Assembly (NCBI GenBank): GCA_902782305.1
Contig: CACZMV010000013.1
Location: 1 to 57,121 of the forward strand
From: an uncultured Prevotellaceae bacterium
GTDB taxonomy: Bacteria > Bacteroidota > Bacteroidia > Bacteroidales > Bacteroidaceae
Direction of reading: 5' to 3'
DNA: 57,121 nucleotides
How positions within the stretch are numbered: position 1 is the first letter of the stretch; each line of letters begins with the position of its first letter. Shown here one piece after another: positions 24,501 through 32,132 of this stretch. The position numbers and the translations under genes are program-made. Under the pieces are notes generated by a model. It saw only the letters and a list, made by a program, of their open reading frames with translations, was not told the DNA's origin and did no database searches.

Positions 24501-27500
24501 AGGGATTGGCAGAATCATTCGTCAGCGTTCTGAAACATTTCATGGAGGCACCGAAGAACAGTCTGCTTAAGGTGTCGATGCTTAGCGATGAACAAGAGCG
24601 TCTGGTCAATTCTTTCCGTATGGCTGGCACAGCAGATGTTCCTACCCGTCTGTTCCATCAGGCCGTTGAGGCGAATGCCGAGCAGAAGCCCGACGTGAAG
24701 GCTCTCGTAGCCTGCGACGGCACCTTTACTTTCAGCCAGTTGAATAGTGAGATGAACCGTATAGCCAATGCGCTCATTGCTCATGGTGTGAAGCGTGGCG
24801 ACCGCGTGGCCATGTTGCTGCCTCGTACCAGTCGCCTTATCTTCACCATGTTTGGTATCATGAAGGCTGGTGCAGCATACATCCCCTGTGACCCGCACTA
24901 TCCAGCAGACCGCATCAAGCTGATTCTCGAAGACAGCGAGGCTGCCTATATCGTTACCGACGATGAGAATCTGGAGAATCTGAAGGCGCAAGCCGGAGAG
25001 GGAAGTCTCAAGGTATTGGAGAAAGCCTTGAATGTCGAAGAACTGTTGCAATGCGAAAACACGGCAAACCCAGCTATTCCACAGGAAGGCGGCGACCTCG
25101 CCTACATTATTTATACGTCAGGTTCTACAGGTCGTCCAAAAGGAGTGATGCTTCACCACAAGGGTATCTGCAACGAGCTCTTTGCCCATCCGCTCAACTT
25201 CCGCAACTGGACGGTAATGCAAGAGGTAAAGTGCATACTCGGACTGGCCACCATCTCCTTCGACGCTTCCGTTGAGGAAATTGGTATTCCGCTGTACAAC
25301 GGTCTCACCCTGGCATTGGCCAGCGACGAGATAGCCAACGACCCGATTCTCTTGGCGGAGTTTATGGTGGAAAACAACGTGGGTATGTTCCAAGGCACAC
25401 CGTCACGCTTGATGCAGCTCTATGAGTCGGATACCTTCCGCAAGGCGCTTTCAGGTTGTCACATCATTGAGCTGGGCGGCGAGAAATTCTCAGACAGCCA
25501 GTTGCGTGAACTGCAAAAGACGATGGTAAATGCTGACGGTTCTCATCAAGTGCATATCTTCAACAGCTTCGGTCCCACTGAGACAACGGTGGAAAGCAAC
25601 AGCCACGAAGTGACACACGACGACCATGTGACCATCGGTCGTCCGTTGGTCAACGTGACCGAATATATCGTGGACGCCGACATGAACCGTGTGCCAGTGG
25701 GTGTTGTAGGTGAACTACTGATCGGTGGTGCGCAGGTGGGCTTGGGTTATAACAACCTGCCTGATAAGACTCGCGAGGCCTTCATCCCCAACCCGTTTGT
25801 CACCGGCGACGCTATCGACAAAACGCTATACCGCTCTGGTGACTATGCGCGCTGGGACGAACAGGGCTACGTTTCCATCTTAGGACGTACCGACAACCAG
25901 GTGAAACTGCGTGGTCTGCGTATCGAACTGGGTGAGATTGAGAGTGTCATTTCCCAACAGGAAGGTATCGGTCAGGTCATCGTGATGATTCGCAAGATCA
26001 ATGGCAAGGAACATCTCTGTGCCTACTTCACTGCCAATCATGCTGTAGACATTGACGAACTGAAAGTGGAGATTGGCAAGAGCCTGACACAGTACATGGT
26101 GCCAACGGCTTACCTGCAACTCGACAAGATGCCGACCACGCCTAGCGGTAAGACCGACATGAAGGCACTGCCCGAACCCACGCTTTCCATCACGACAGCA
26201 TATGTGGCGCCAGCAAATGAATTGGAAGAACAGCTTTGCAATATCTTCGCTAATATCTTGCAAGTAGAGCGTGTGGGAGCTACCGACGATTTCTTCGAAT
26301 TGGGTGGCACTTCGCTTGTCGTCACACGCTTGATTATCGATGTCGATAAGATTGGACACCATTTGGTCTATGGTGATGTTTTCGACAACCCGACGCCACG
26401 ACAGATTGCTGCCTTGCTGACCGGTACTCAGGTGACCGAGAAAGTCAGTCTGGAGTCGGAGGTGAAGGACTTCGACTACACTGCCATCGACCAAGTTCTG
26501 ACTGGAGGTACTATAGAAGCTTTCCGTGAGGGTACGCCACTCACGTTAGGTCATGTACTACTGACGGGAGCCACTGGCTACCTGGGCATTCACCTGCTCA
26601 ACGAGCTTATCAGTTCCGATGCCAAGACTATTACCTGTCTGGTACGTGCCAAGAGTCCAAAGGATGGAGAACGTCGCTTGCAGACGCTCCTGTATTACTA
26701 TTTCGCCTCTTCCTATCGCGACCTCTTCGAGAGCGGACGTCTCCGCGTCATCAATGGCGACGTCACCAACGACCTCTGTTCTTTGCTCGACGGTTCCGCC
26801 GTCGAGATTGACACGGTGTTCAACTGTGCCGCCATCGTGAAACACTTCTCCAAGGACAACGACATCGAACGCGTCAACGTAGATGGCACACAGCGCTGCG
26901 TGGACTACTGTCTGAAGACGGGAGCCAAGCTCATCCAGATTTCCACCGTCAGTGTGGGCGGTTTCCTGACACATGGCGAGTCTGCCGACAAGGCTTTCCT
27001 CAGCGAGCAGCGTCTCTTCATGAACCAGTATTTGGGTAACCAATATACGCTTTCGAAATACCTTTCTGAGCGTATCGTTCTCGATGCTGTTGCCACCAAG
27101 GGTCTCGTGGGTAAGGTGATGCGTGTCGGCAACCTTGCAGCCCGCAGTACAGACGGTGAATTCCAAGTAAATTTCCGCACCAACAGCTTTGCCGGTACGA
27201 TGCGCGCCTATAGCTTGTTAGGCTGTTGTCCCTATGGCAATTTCACAAATCCTGTAGAGTTCTCGCCTATCAACGAGGTCGCTCAGGCTATTTGTCTGCT
27301 GGCCACCACGCCACGCGAGTGTTGTATGTTCCATCCATACAACAACCATAGCGTGTTCCTTGGTGACGTGCTGGGCGAACTGGCCTCAGTAGGCACACCT
27401 GTGCGAATGGTAGAACAAGACGAGTTCCTGCAGGCATTGGATCAGATCAAGTCTGACCCTCAGAAAGCCGAGCGCCTGCAAAGTCTGGTAGCATACGCCG

Positions 27501-27658
27501 ACGTGACTCACGGACAGGATGCAATCCTCGTTCAGGAGACGAACGACTACACCATGCAGGTGCTTTACCGACTAGGTTTCCAGTGGTCACCCACCTCATG
27601 GGACTATGTTGATCGCTTCTTCCAGGTGATTGCTGGCTTCGACTTTTTTGCAGAGTGA
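21539..27658 (+). CDS. Two-module NRPS with reductive release (A-T-C-A-T-R)
   Basis: A 2039-residue nonribosomal peptide synthetase starting MKKISKPSNQ at 21539. A1 spans about 18-510 (YTSGTTGQPKG near 161), T1 has its phosphopantetheine Ser at 544 (GLTS), C spans about 615-1030 with HHLIFDG at 731-737, A2 spans about 1055-1555 (YTSGSTGRPKG near 1193), T2 has Ser 1592 (GGTS), and R spans about 1665-2039 with GATGYLG near 1677 and catalytic Y1836/K1840. There is no condensation domain before A1, so A1-T1 is a loading module. Hand alignment to GrsA gives pockets V-P-V-F-S-G-F-S (A1, Asp235 lost) and D-A-E-Q-E-G-S-V (A2). The R domain should release an aldehyde or alcohol with NAD(P)H. No thioesterase, MbtH or phosphopantetheinyl transferase lies nearby. 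Confidence 0.95.
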   Translation: MKKISKPSNQAVNTQTVASLFRKQAKETPENIAVVYKDKRYTYAEVDALSDRIAAFVASKGLGKEDVVSILIPRCEWMVIAPLGVLKAGCAYQPLDPTYPKERLNYMVQDANAKLLIADEELLSLLGDVTAPVLLTKDINQLPPITQPLANPDPAGLLMLVYTSGTTGQPKGVMLEQRNVASSSVPFASFLGMKVGSRVANYASFGFVPTVVETWGGLSLGVTLHILDNAERYDMGRLKAYIRREEITHIFMTTMMAYQFAGNLDEDTSLEVLSCGGEALPPLTPPKHIRMVNFYGSSECTSIAGHNLTQREEQSIIGTPLGETTLAVMADNGQPAAVGEEGELWVMGPQVCRGYLHAPELTAQKITEDDTHGRIFKTGDIVMRRDDGELVFVGRRDGMVKIRGFRVELKEVEAVIREFPGIKDATVHAFDTEGEGAGKFIAAYVVSDSPVDVEALNAFILEKKPPYMAPEVIMQIDAIPLNQNHKVDKRALPKPVRSVTTESQQTENAPMNVLEKELHDIISKLVGNSDFGVTTLLGHTGLTSITAMKLAVEINKRYGIELDAKSMAKSVTLQSIENEILRSLMDEGRSKTGDETPQPSDISHPKSAPLSYAQLGVYYECMKHPLDTTYNLPTAIILPPGIEGDKVEQALLQLISAHPAFNIHFETQGNDVVQVYDPDLVPVVTRSEMTEKDLIAYQQSFVLPFNLDRGPLYRMEIVQTENRVVILIDVHHLIFDGASFDLLTRQLCDVLDGKTIEPERLGLLQFSQEQRQAESGQEYQEAKAYFAEVMKECEGCTEITDDFTPSEPHGHVAQVVTPFDYTKVEQFCKQLNVTPASLMLAVSFYTLSRYTNNRHVYISTISNGRSNLRLADTTGMFVNTLPLAGHITEQTVEEFVRRTSENLEQTMRHELYPFARIAADFDFSANTTYTYQLGIFEEHTIGGEKITVKSIDVDVPKQKLDIIIIQQDGQPVICLEYDDAFYSEKTIKGLAESFVSVLKHFMEAPKNSLLKVSMLSDEQERLVNSFRMAGTADVPTRLFHQAVEANAEQKPDVKALVACDGTFTFSQLNSEMNRIANALIAHGVKRGDRVAMLLPRTSRLIFTMFGIMKAGAAYIPCDPHYPADRIKLILEDSEAAYIVTDDENLENLKAQAGEGSLKVLEKALNVEELLQCENTANPAIPQEGGDLAYIIYTSGSTGRPKGVMLHHKGICNELFAHPLNFRNWTVMQEVKCILGLATISFDASVEEIGIPLYNGLTLALASDEIANDPILLAEFMVENNVGMFQGTPSRLMQLYESDTFRKALSGCHIIELGGEKFSDSQLRELQKTMVNADGSHQVHIFNSFGPTETTVESNSHEVTHDDHVTIGRPLVNVTEYIVDADMNRVPVGVVGELLIGGAQVGLGYNNLPDKTREAFIPNPFVTGDAIDKTLYRSGDYARWDEQGYVSILGRTDNQVKLRGLRIELGEIESVISQQEGIGQVIVMIRKINGKEHLCAYFTANHAVDIDELKVEIGKSLTQYMVPTAYLQLDKMPTTPSGKTDMKALPEPTLSITTAYVAPANELEEQLCNIFANILQVERVGATDDFFELGGTSLVVTRLIIDVDKIGHHLVYGDVFDNPTPRQIAALLTGTQVTEKVSLESEVKDFDYTAIDQVLTGGTIEAFREGTPLTLGHVLLTGATGYLGIHLLNELISSDAKTITCLVRAKSPKDGERRLQTLLYYYFASSYRDLFESGRLRVINGDVTNDLCSLLDGSAVEIDTVFNCAAIVKHFSKDNDIERVNVDGTQRCVDYCLKTGAKLIQISTVSVGGFLTHGESADKAFLSEQRLFMNQYLGNQYTLSKYLSERIVLDAVATKGLVGKVMRVGNLAARSTDGEFQVNFRTNSFAGTMRAYSLLGCCPYGNFTNPVEFSPINEVAQAICLLATTPRECCMFHPYNNHSVFLGDVLGELASVGTPVRMVEQDEFLQALDQIKSDPQKAERLQSLVAYADVTHGQDAILVQETNDYTMQVLYRLGFQWSPTSWDYVDRFFQVIAGFDFFAE

Positions 27659-27681
27659 AATAGTAACTTTTTGCATAAAAT

Positions 27682-27712
27682 TTTGCTATTTCGACAAAAC
27701 TTTGTAACTTTG
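27682..27712 (+). promoter_or_regulatory. Promoter for the RND efflux operon
   Basis: TTTG at 27682-27685, 19 bases, TAACTTTG at 27705-27712: full consensus, 24 bases after the NRPS stop and 54 before the adaptor gene. Confidence 0.85.
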
Positions 27713-27766
27713 GCGAGTTAAAAACCTGTCAAATAGACAATTTACTATTACTAAAATATAAAGAAA

Positions 27767-28894
27767 ATGAAAAGAAACAATGTGAAGATGGGTGTTGTAG
27801 CACTGGCTGCAGTGGTTGGTGGACTGACCTCATGTGGTGGCGAAATGCCCCAAGTAGAACAGACGTCGTATGAGACGGTGACCATTAAGAAAGAAGACAT
27901 TACAGTGCCTATGAAGTTCAGTGCGAAACTCAAGGGTGAGACGGATGTAACCATCACGCCTCAGGTAAGTGGACAGCTGACGAGAATCTGCGTGACCGAA
28001 GGTGACCAGGTGAAGAAAGGTCAGGTGCTCTTTATCATCGACCAGCGTGACGCACAGTTGGAACTGGAGTCTGCACAGGCTAACCTCCAGGCTGCTCTTG
28101 CCCAAGAGGCAAGTGCGAAAATCGAGTACGAGTCTAACAAGAATCTGTATGAGAAGAAGATTGTCAGCAAATATACGCTCGATACTTCAGAGAACTCATA
28201 CAACCAGGCAAAGGCATCCGTGGCACAATACAGGGCACAGGTAAACCGTGCGAAGGTGAACCTCGGCTACTGCACCATTACTGCCCCCGTGACGGGCAGC
28301 ATCGGTGAGATTCCCGTGCGTACGGGTGATCAGGTGTCGCCGTCAACCTATCTGACCACGGTGAGCGGCAACGCGAATATGGATGCAGAATTCTCACTGC
28401 CGGAAACGATTCTGTCAATGATGCTCTCTGAAGGTTTCAGCACGGATCCCAGTGCACTTTCAAAGTATTCGCTCGATGTGAGTTTTGTCATGAAGAACGG
28501 TGCGGAGTATGAGCATAAGGGCAAGATTACCAGAGCTACGGGCGTGGTGAATGCCTCTACTGGTACTATTTCGCTGAAGGCTACCTTCCCCAACCCTAAG
28601 GGCCTGCTCTACTCAGGTATGCAGGGTAATGTGGTGATTCCTCTGCAAGAACAGGGCGTCATGGTAATCCCGCAGGAGGCTGTCGTGAAGTTGCAGGACA
28701 AGCAGCAGGTGTATAAGGTACAGCCCGACAGCACAGCAACGGCTATCGAGGTGACTACACAGGACATCTATGATGGTAAGCACTATATAGCGTTGACAGG
28801 TCTGAACGAGGGTGACCAGATTGTGACCGTAGGAGCCAACAACGTACACGAGGGACAGAAGGTGCTTTTCCCGGCTGCACCGGAGAAGAAGTGA
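27767..28894 (+). CDS. RND efflux periplasmic adaptor (AcrA/MexA-type lipoprotein)
   Basis: A 375-residue membrane fusion protein. A lipoprotein signal ends at Cys23 (LTSCGG). A biotinyl-lipoyl-like domain holds VTITPQVSGQLTRI near residue 60, followed by a helical hairpin (about 100-165), a second lipoyl half (ITAPVTGSIGEIPVRTGDQVSP near 172-195) and a beta-barrel domain. It would link the inner-membrane pump to the TolC-type channel. First gene of a three-gene pump operon with its own promoter just after the NRPS, which suggests, but does not prove, export of the NRPS product. Confidence 0.94.
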   Translation: MKRNNVKMGVVALAAVVGGLTSCGGEMPQVEQTSYETVTIKKEDITVPMKFSAKLKGETDVTITPQVSGQLTRICVTEGDQVKKGQVLFIIDQRDAQLELESAQANLQAALAQEASAKIEYESNKNLYEKKIVSKYTLDTSENSYNQAKASVAQYRAQVNRAKVNLGYCTITAPVTGSIGEIPVRTGDQVSPSTYLTTVSGNANMDAEFSLPETILSMMLSEGFSTDPSALSKYSLDVSFVMKNGAEYEHKGKITRATGVVNASTGTISLKATFPNPKGLLYSGMQGNVVIPLQEQGVMVIPQEAVVKLQDKQQVYKVQPDSTATAIEVTTQDIYDGKHYIALTGLNEGDQIVTVGANNVHEGQKVLFPAAPEKK

Positions 28895-28930
28895 AAAGTG
28901 AAGAGTGAAAAGTGAAAAATTTGCTTCCGC
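28888..28930 (+). repeat. 43-bp intergenic repeat, copy 1 (adaptor/pump junction)
   Basis: Made of GTGAAAA/GTGAAGA words followed by AAATTTGCTTCCGC. It matches 41 of 43 bases with copy 2 at 32075-32117. The adaptor stop codon lies at its left end. Confidence 0.9.
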
Positions 28931-28933
28931 TTT

Positions 28934-31900
28934 ATGAAGAATAATATATTTATTAATAGGTACGTGATGGCGTGCGCCATCAGTATCGTGTTGGCGCTGG
29001 TGGGCTTCATTTCGATGAGTTCGCTGCCCATCGAGCAATATCCGAACATCGCACCTCCGCAAGTGGAGGTTACGGCCTACTATATGGGTGCTGACCCCAA
29101 AACCATCATTCAGTCGGTGATCTCCCCCTTGGAAGAGAGTATCAACGGTGTGGCCGGTATGGACTATATGGTATCGAAGGCCACCTCAACGGGTACCGCG
29201 ACCATCGACGTGTATTTCAAGCAGGGCGTTGACCCAGATATCGCGACGGTGAACGTACAGAACCGTGTGTCGAAGGCTCAGTCGCAGCTGCCTTCTGCCG
29301 TTGTCAATATGGGTATTGAGACAGAAAAACGCCAGAGCAGTATTCTGCGCATCATCGGTATTCAATGTACAAACGGCAAGTATAGCGACGACTTCGTGTC
29401 AAACTACGTAGATATCAACATCAAGCCGCGTATGCAGCGTATCTTTGGTGTGGGCTCTGTGACGTCGTTAGGTAACACCTATGCCCTGCGTGTCTGGATG
29501 AAACCCGACGTGCTGGCACAATACGGTCTGACTCCCGACGATATCAGCACAGCCATCAACAGCCAGAGTTTCGTGACCTCTTTAGGCAACTTCGGTGAGC
29601 AATCAGATAACAAATACCAGTACTCGATGGAGTATAAGGGTACGCTGAAGGAGATTGATGAGTTCAATGACATCGTCATCAAGACCACCGACGGTGGTCA
29701 CGTGCTGCACCTGAAAGACGTGGCAGAAGTGGAAATTGGTGCCAAGACCTACAGCTTCAAGTCTAATATCAGCGGCCAGCCGGGTACCTTCATGCTGATT
29801 TTCCAGTCACCAGGCTCCAATGCAACGGAGGTGAACCAGCGCATCGACCAGATGTGCGAGGAGATGAAGGCAACGATGCCTGACGGACTGGAATTCGTCA
29901 CCTTGCAGAATGCCGACGACTTCCTCTTCGCGGCCATCCATAATGTGGTGGAAACGCTCGTCATCGCTATCATTCTGGTGATTCTGGTGGTGTTCTTCTT
30001 CCTGCAGAACGTCAAGGCAACGATTATCCCCAGTATCTCGGTGATTGTGTCACTGATGGGTACCTTTGTCATCGTCACCTTGGCTGGATTCTCGCTGAAC
30101 CTGCTGACGCTGTTCGCGCTGGTGCTGGCCATCGGTACGGTGGTAGATGATGCCATTGTGGTCGTCGAGGCCGTGATGGCAAAGATGGAGAATGGTATCA
30201 CCGATGCCAAGGAGGCTACGCGCCAGGCTGTCGGCGAAGTGTCGATGGCAGTATTCTCGTGTACGCTTGTCTTCATGGCAGTGTTCATTCCCGTAACCTT
30301 TATCTCCGGTACGTCGGGTACGTTCTTCACACAGTTCGGTATCACCATCGCCTCGGCAGTAGGTCTGTCGTGTCTGCAGGCGCTGACTACGTGTCCTGCC
30401 CTTTGTGCCATCATGTTGAAGGTGACGGAGGACAAGAAGGATGGCGGAAAGTCGCTGCTCTACTACACCAAGAAAGCCTACGACGCCAGCTATAATGCCC
30501 TTTTCGACAAATATAGCAAGGGGGTGAAGAAGTTCATCAAGCGTCCAGGTGTGTCTTGGATATTAATGGGCATTGCTGCCGCACTGCTTGTATTCTTTAT
30601 GATGAAACTGCCGTCGGGCCTCGTGCCACAGGAAGACCAGGGTATGTTCATGGTTGAGGTGGATGCACCGGAAGGTTACACACTGGAGCAGACCTACGAC
30701 CTGCTGCAGCAGGTGGAGGAGAAAGTGAAGGTTATTCCCGAAATGGAGAGCTATGCCATGGTGAGCGGCTACGGTCTGATCTCAGGTCAGGGTTCCAGCT
30801 ATGGCTTCATGGTTATCCGTCTGAAGAACTGGGAAGAGCGTTCGGGTATAGAACACTACATAGATGCGGTCATGTATCGTTTCTATATGTCGTGTGCGGA
30901 CATCAAGAATGCCACGGTCATTCCGTTCCAGATGCCCCAGATTCCGGGCTATGGTACGAGCAGCAACGTGAACCTCGTCGTAGAGGACCCCACCGACGGC
31001 GACCTGTCGGAGTTCTCTAAGAAGACCGACAACTTCCTGGCTAAGCTCATGGAGCGCAAGGAAGTGAGTATGGCAATGTCCACCTATTCGGAGAAATTCC
31101 CGAAATATCGTGTCGAAGTGGATCCCACCCAGTGCAGTCGCTCCGGCTTATCAGCCAAGGAAGTGCTGAGCACGCTCGGCAATTACTGTAGTGGTTCGTA
31201 TGTCGCCAACTACAACCAGTTCGGTAAGGTGTATCAGTTATGGACTGCCGCAGCTCCTGAATATCGTCTCGATCCCACGTCGCTCAACAATATCTTCGTG
31301 AAGACGAGCAGCGGAAAGATGGCACCCCTCTCAGAGTTTGTTTCACTGACGGAGATTGTTGGTCCATCTAACAACCAGCACTTCAACCTGTTCTCAAGTA
31401 TTGAGTGTCAGGTATCTCCTGCCAGCGGCTACAGTGAAGGTCAGGTTCAGGAGGTCATTAAAGAGGTGTTCCGCGAGACGATGCCTAGTACGGCTACGTT
31501 TGAGTACAGCAGTATGTCGCGTGAGACCGCTGAGGCGGCTGGTTCGAACACCACCACCCTCATCTACTGCATCTGTATCGTCCTTATCTACCTGATTATG
31601 GGATCGTTGTATAACTCATGGTTCACGCCGTTGGCTGTGCTGCTCAGTATCCCGTTCGGTCTGATGGGTGCCTTCTGCGTCGTCTGGCTTTGTGCTAACA
31701 TTGGCTTCCCAGGTATGGAGAACAATGTTTATGTGCAGACGGGTGTCGTCATGCTGATCGGACTGTTGGCCAAGACCGCCATCCTGATTACCGAGGTGGC
31801 CTCCGAGCACCGTAAACACGGTATGGGTATCAGTGAAGCAGCCTTCTTAGCTTGTCAGGAGCGTCTGCGCCCCATTCTGATGACTGTTATCTGTATGGTT

Positions 31901-32095
31901 GTCGGTATGATTCCGCTCGCCATTGCCAGCGGTGCCGGTGCCAATGGTAACCGTGCCCTTGCCATGTGTGTCATCGGAGGTATGGTAGTTGGTACCATAG
32001 CATTGCTCTTCGTCGTTCCTGCGTTCTATATCATCTTCCAGAAGCTGCATGATAAGTTCCAGGGCAGCATCGTGGAAGTGAAAAGTGAAGAGTGA
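28934..32095 (+). CDS. RND efflux pump permease (AcrB/HAE1 family)
   Basis: A 1053-residue inner-membrane proton-driven pump of the hydrophobe/amphiphile efflux family, normal length. The N-terminal TM is followed by SSLPIEQYPNIAPPQVEVTA. The proton-relay pair in TM4 is seen in AIGTVVDDAIVVVEAV near residue 405, and other conserved stretches are GTFFTQFGITIA near 460 and GVVMLIGLLAKTAILI near 935. The last seven residues (VEVKSEE) are encoded by the 43-bp repeat copy 2, so the tail appears to have been set by the repeat. It pairs with the adaptor upstream and channel downstream. Confidence 0.96.
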   Translation: MKNNIFINRYVMACAISIVLALVGFISMSSLPIEQYPNIAPPQVEVTAYYMGADPKTIIQSVISPLEESINGVAGMDYMVSKATSTGTATIDVYFKQGVDPDIATVNVQNRVSKAQSQLPSAVVNMGIETEKRQSSILRIIGIQCTNGKYSDDFVSNYVDINIKPRMQRIFGVGSVTSLGNTYALRVWMKPDVLAQYGLTPDDISTAINSQSFVTSLGNFGEQSDNKYQYSMEYKGTLKEIDEFNDIVIKTTDGGHVLHLKDVAEVEIGAKTYSFKSNISGQPGTFMLIFQSPGSNATEVNQRIDQMCEEMKATMPDGLEFVTLQNADDFLFAAIHNVVETLVIAIILVILVVFFFLQNVKATIIPSISVIVSLMGTFVIVTLAGFSLNLLTLFALVLAIGTVVDDAIVVVEAVMAKMENGITDAKEATRQAVGEVSMAVFSCTLVFMAVFIPVTFISGTSGTFFTQFGITIASAVGLSCLQALTTCPALCAIMLKVTEDKKDGGKSLLYYTKKAYDASYNALFDKYSKGVKKFIKRPGVSWILMGIAAALLVFFMMKLPSGLVPQEDQGMFMVEVDAPEGYTLEQTYDLLQQVEEKVKVIPEMESYAMVSGYGLISGQGSSYGFMVIRLKNWEERSGIEHYIDAVMYRFYMSCADIKNATVIPFQMPQIPGYGTSSNVNLVVEDPTDGDLSEFSKKTDNFLAKLMERKEVSMAMSTYSEKFPKYRVEVDPTQCSRSGLSAKEVLSTLGNYCSGSYVANYNQFGKVYQLWTAAAPEYRLDPTSLNNIFVKTSSGKMAPLSEFVSLTEIVGPSNNQHFNLFSSIECQVSPASGYSEGQVQEVIKEVFRETMPSTATFEYSSMSRETAEAAGSNTTTLIYCICIVLIYLIMGSLYNSWFTPLAVLLSIPFGLMGAFCVVWLCANIGFPGMENNVYVQTGVVMLIGLLAKTAILITEVASEHRKHGMGISEAAFLACQERLRPILMTVICMVVGMIPLAIASGAGANGNRALAMCVIGGMVVGTIALLFVVPAFYIIFQKLHDKFQGSIVEVKSEE

Positions 32096-32117
32096 AAAGT
32101 GAATAATTTGCTACCGC
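32075..32117 (+). repeat. 43-bp intergenic repeat, copy 2 (pump/channel junction)
   Basis: Differs from copy 1 (28888-28930) at two positions. It covers the last codons and the stop of the pump gene and the spacer before the channel gene. Confidence 0.9.
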
Positions 32118-32132
32118 ATAGAAGTTTTAATT

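Noticed and set aside
26558-27166. 202-codon antisense frame within the NRPS reductase domain
   Set aside because: Lies wholly within a domain with intact motifs on the plus strand.
28888-32117. Insertion sequence or composite transposon around the pump gene
   Set aside because: The 43-bp copies are direct, short and have no transposase; the enclosed gene is an ordinary pump permease.
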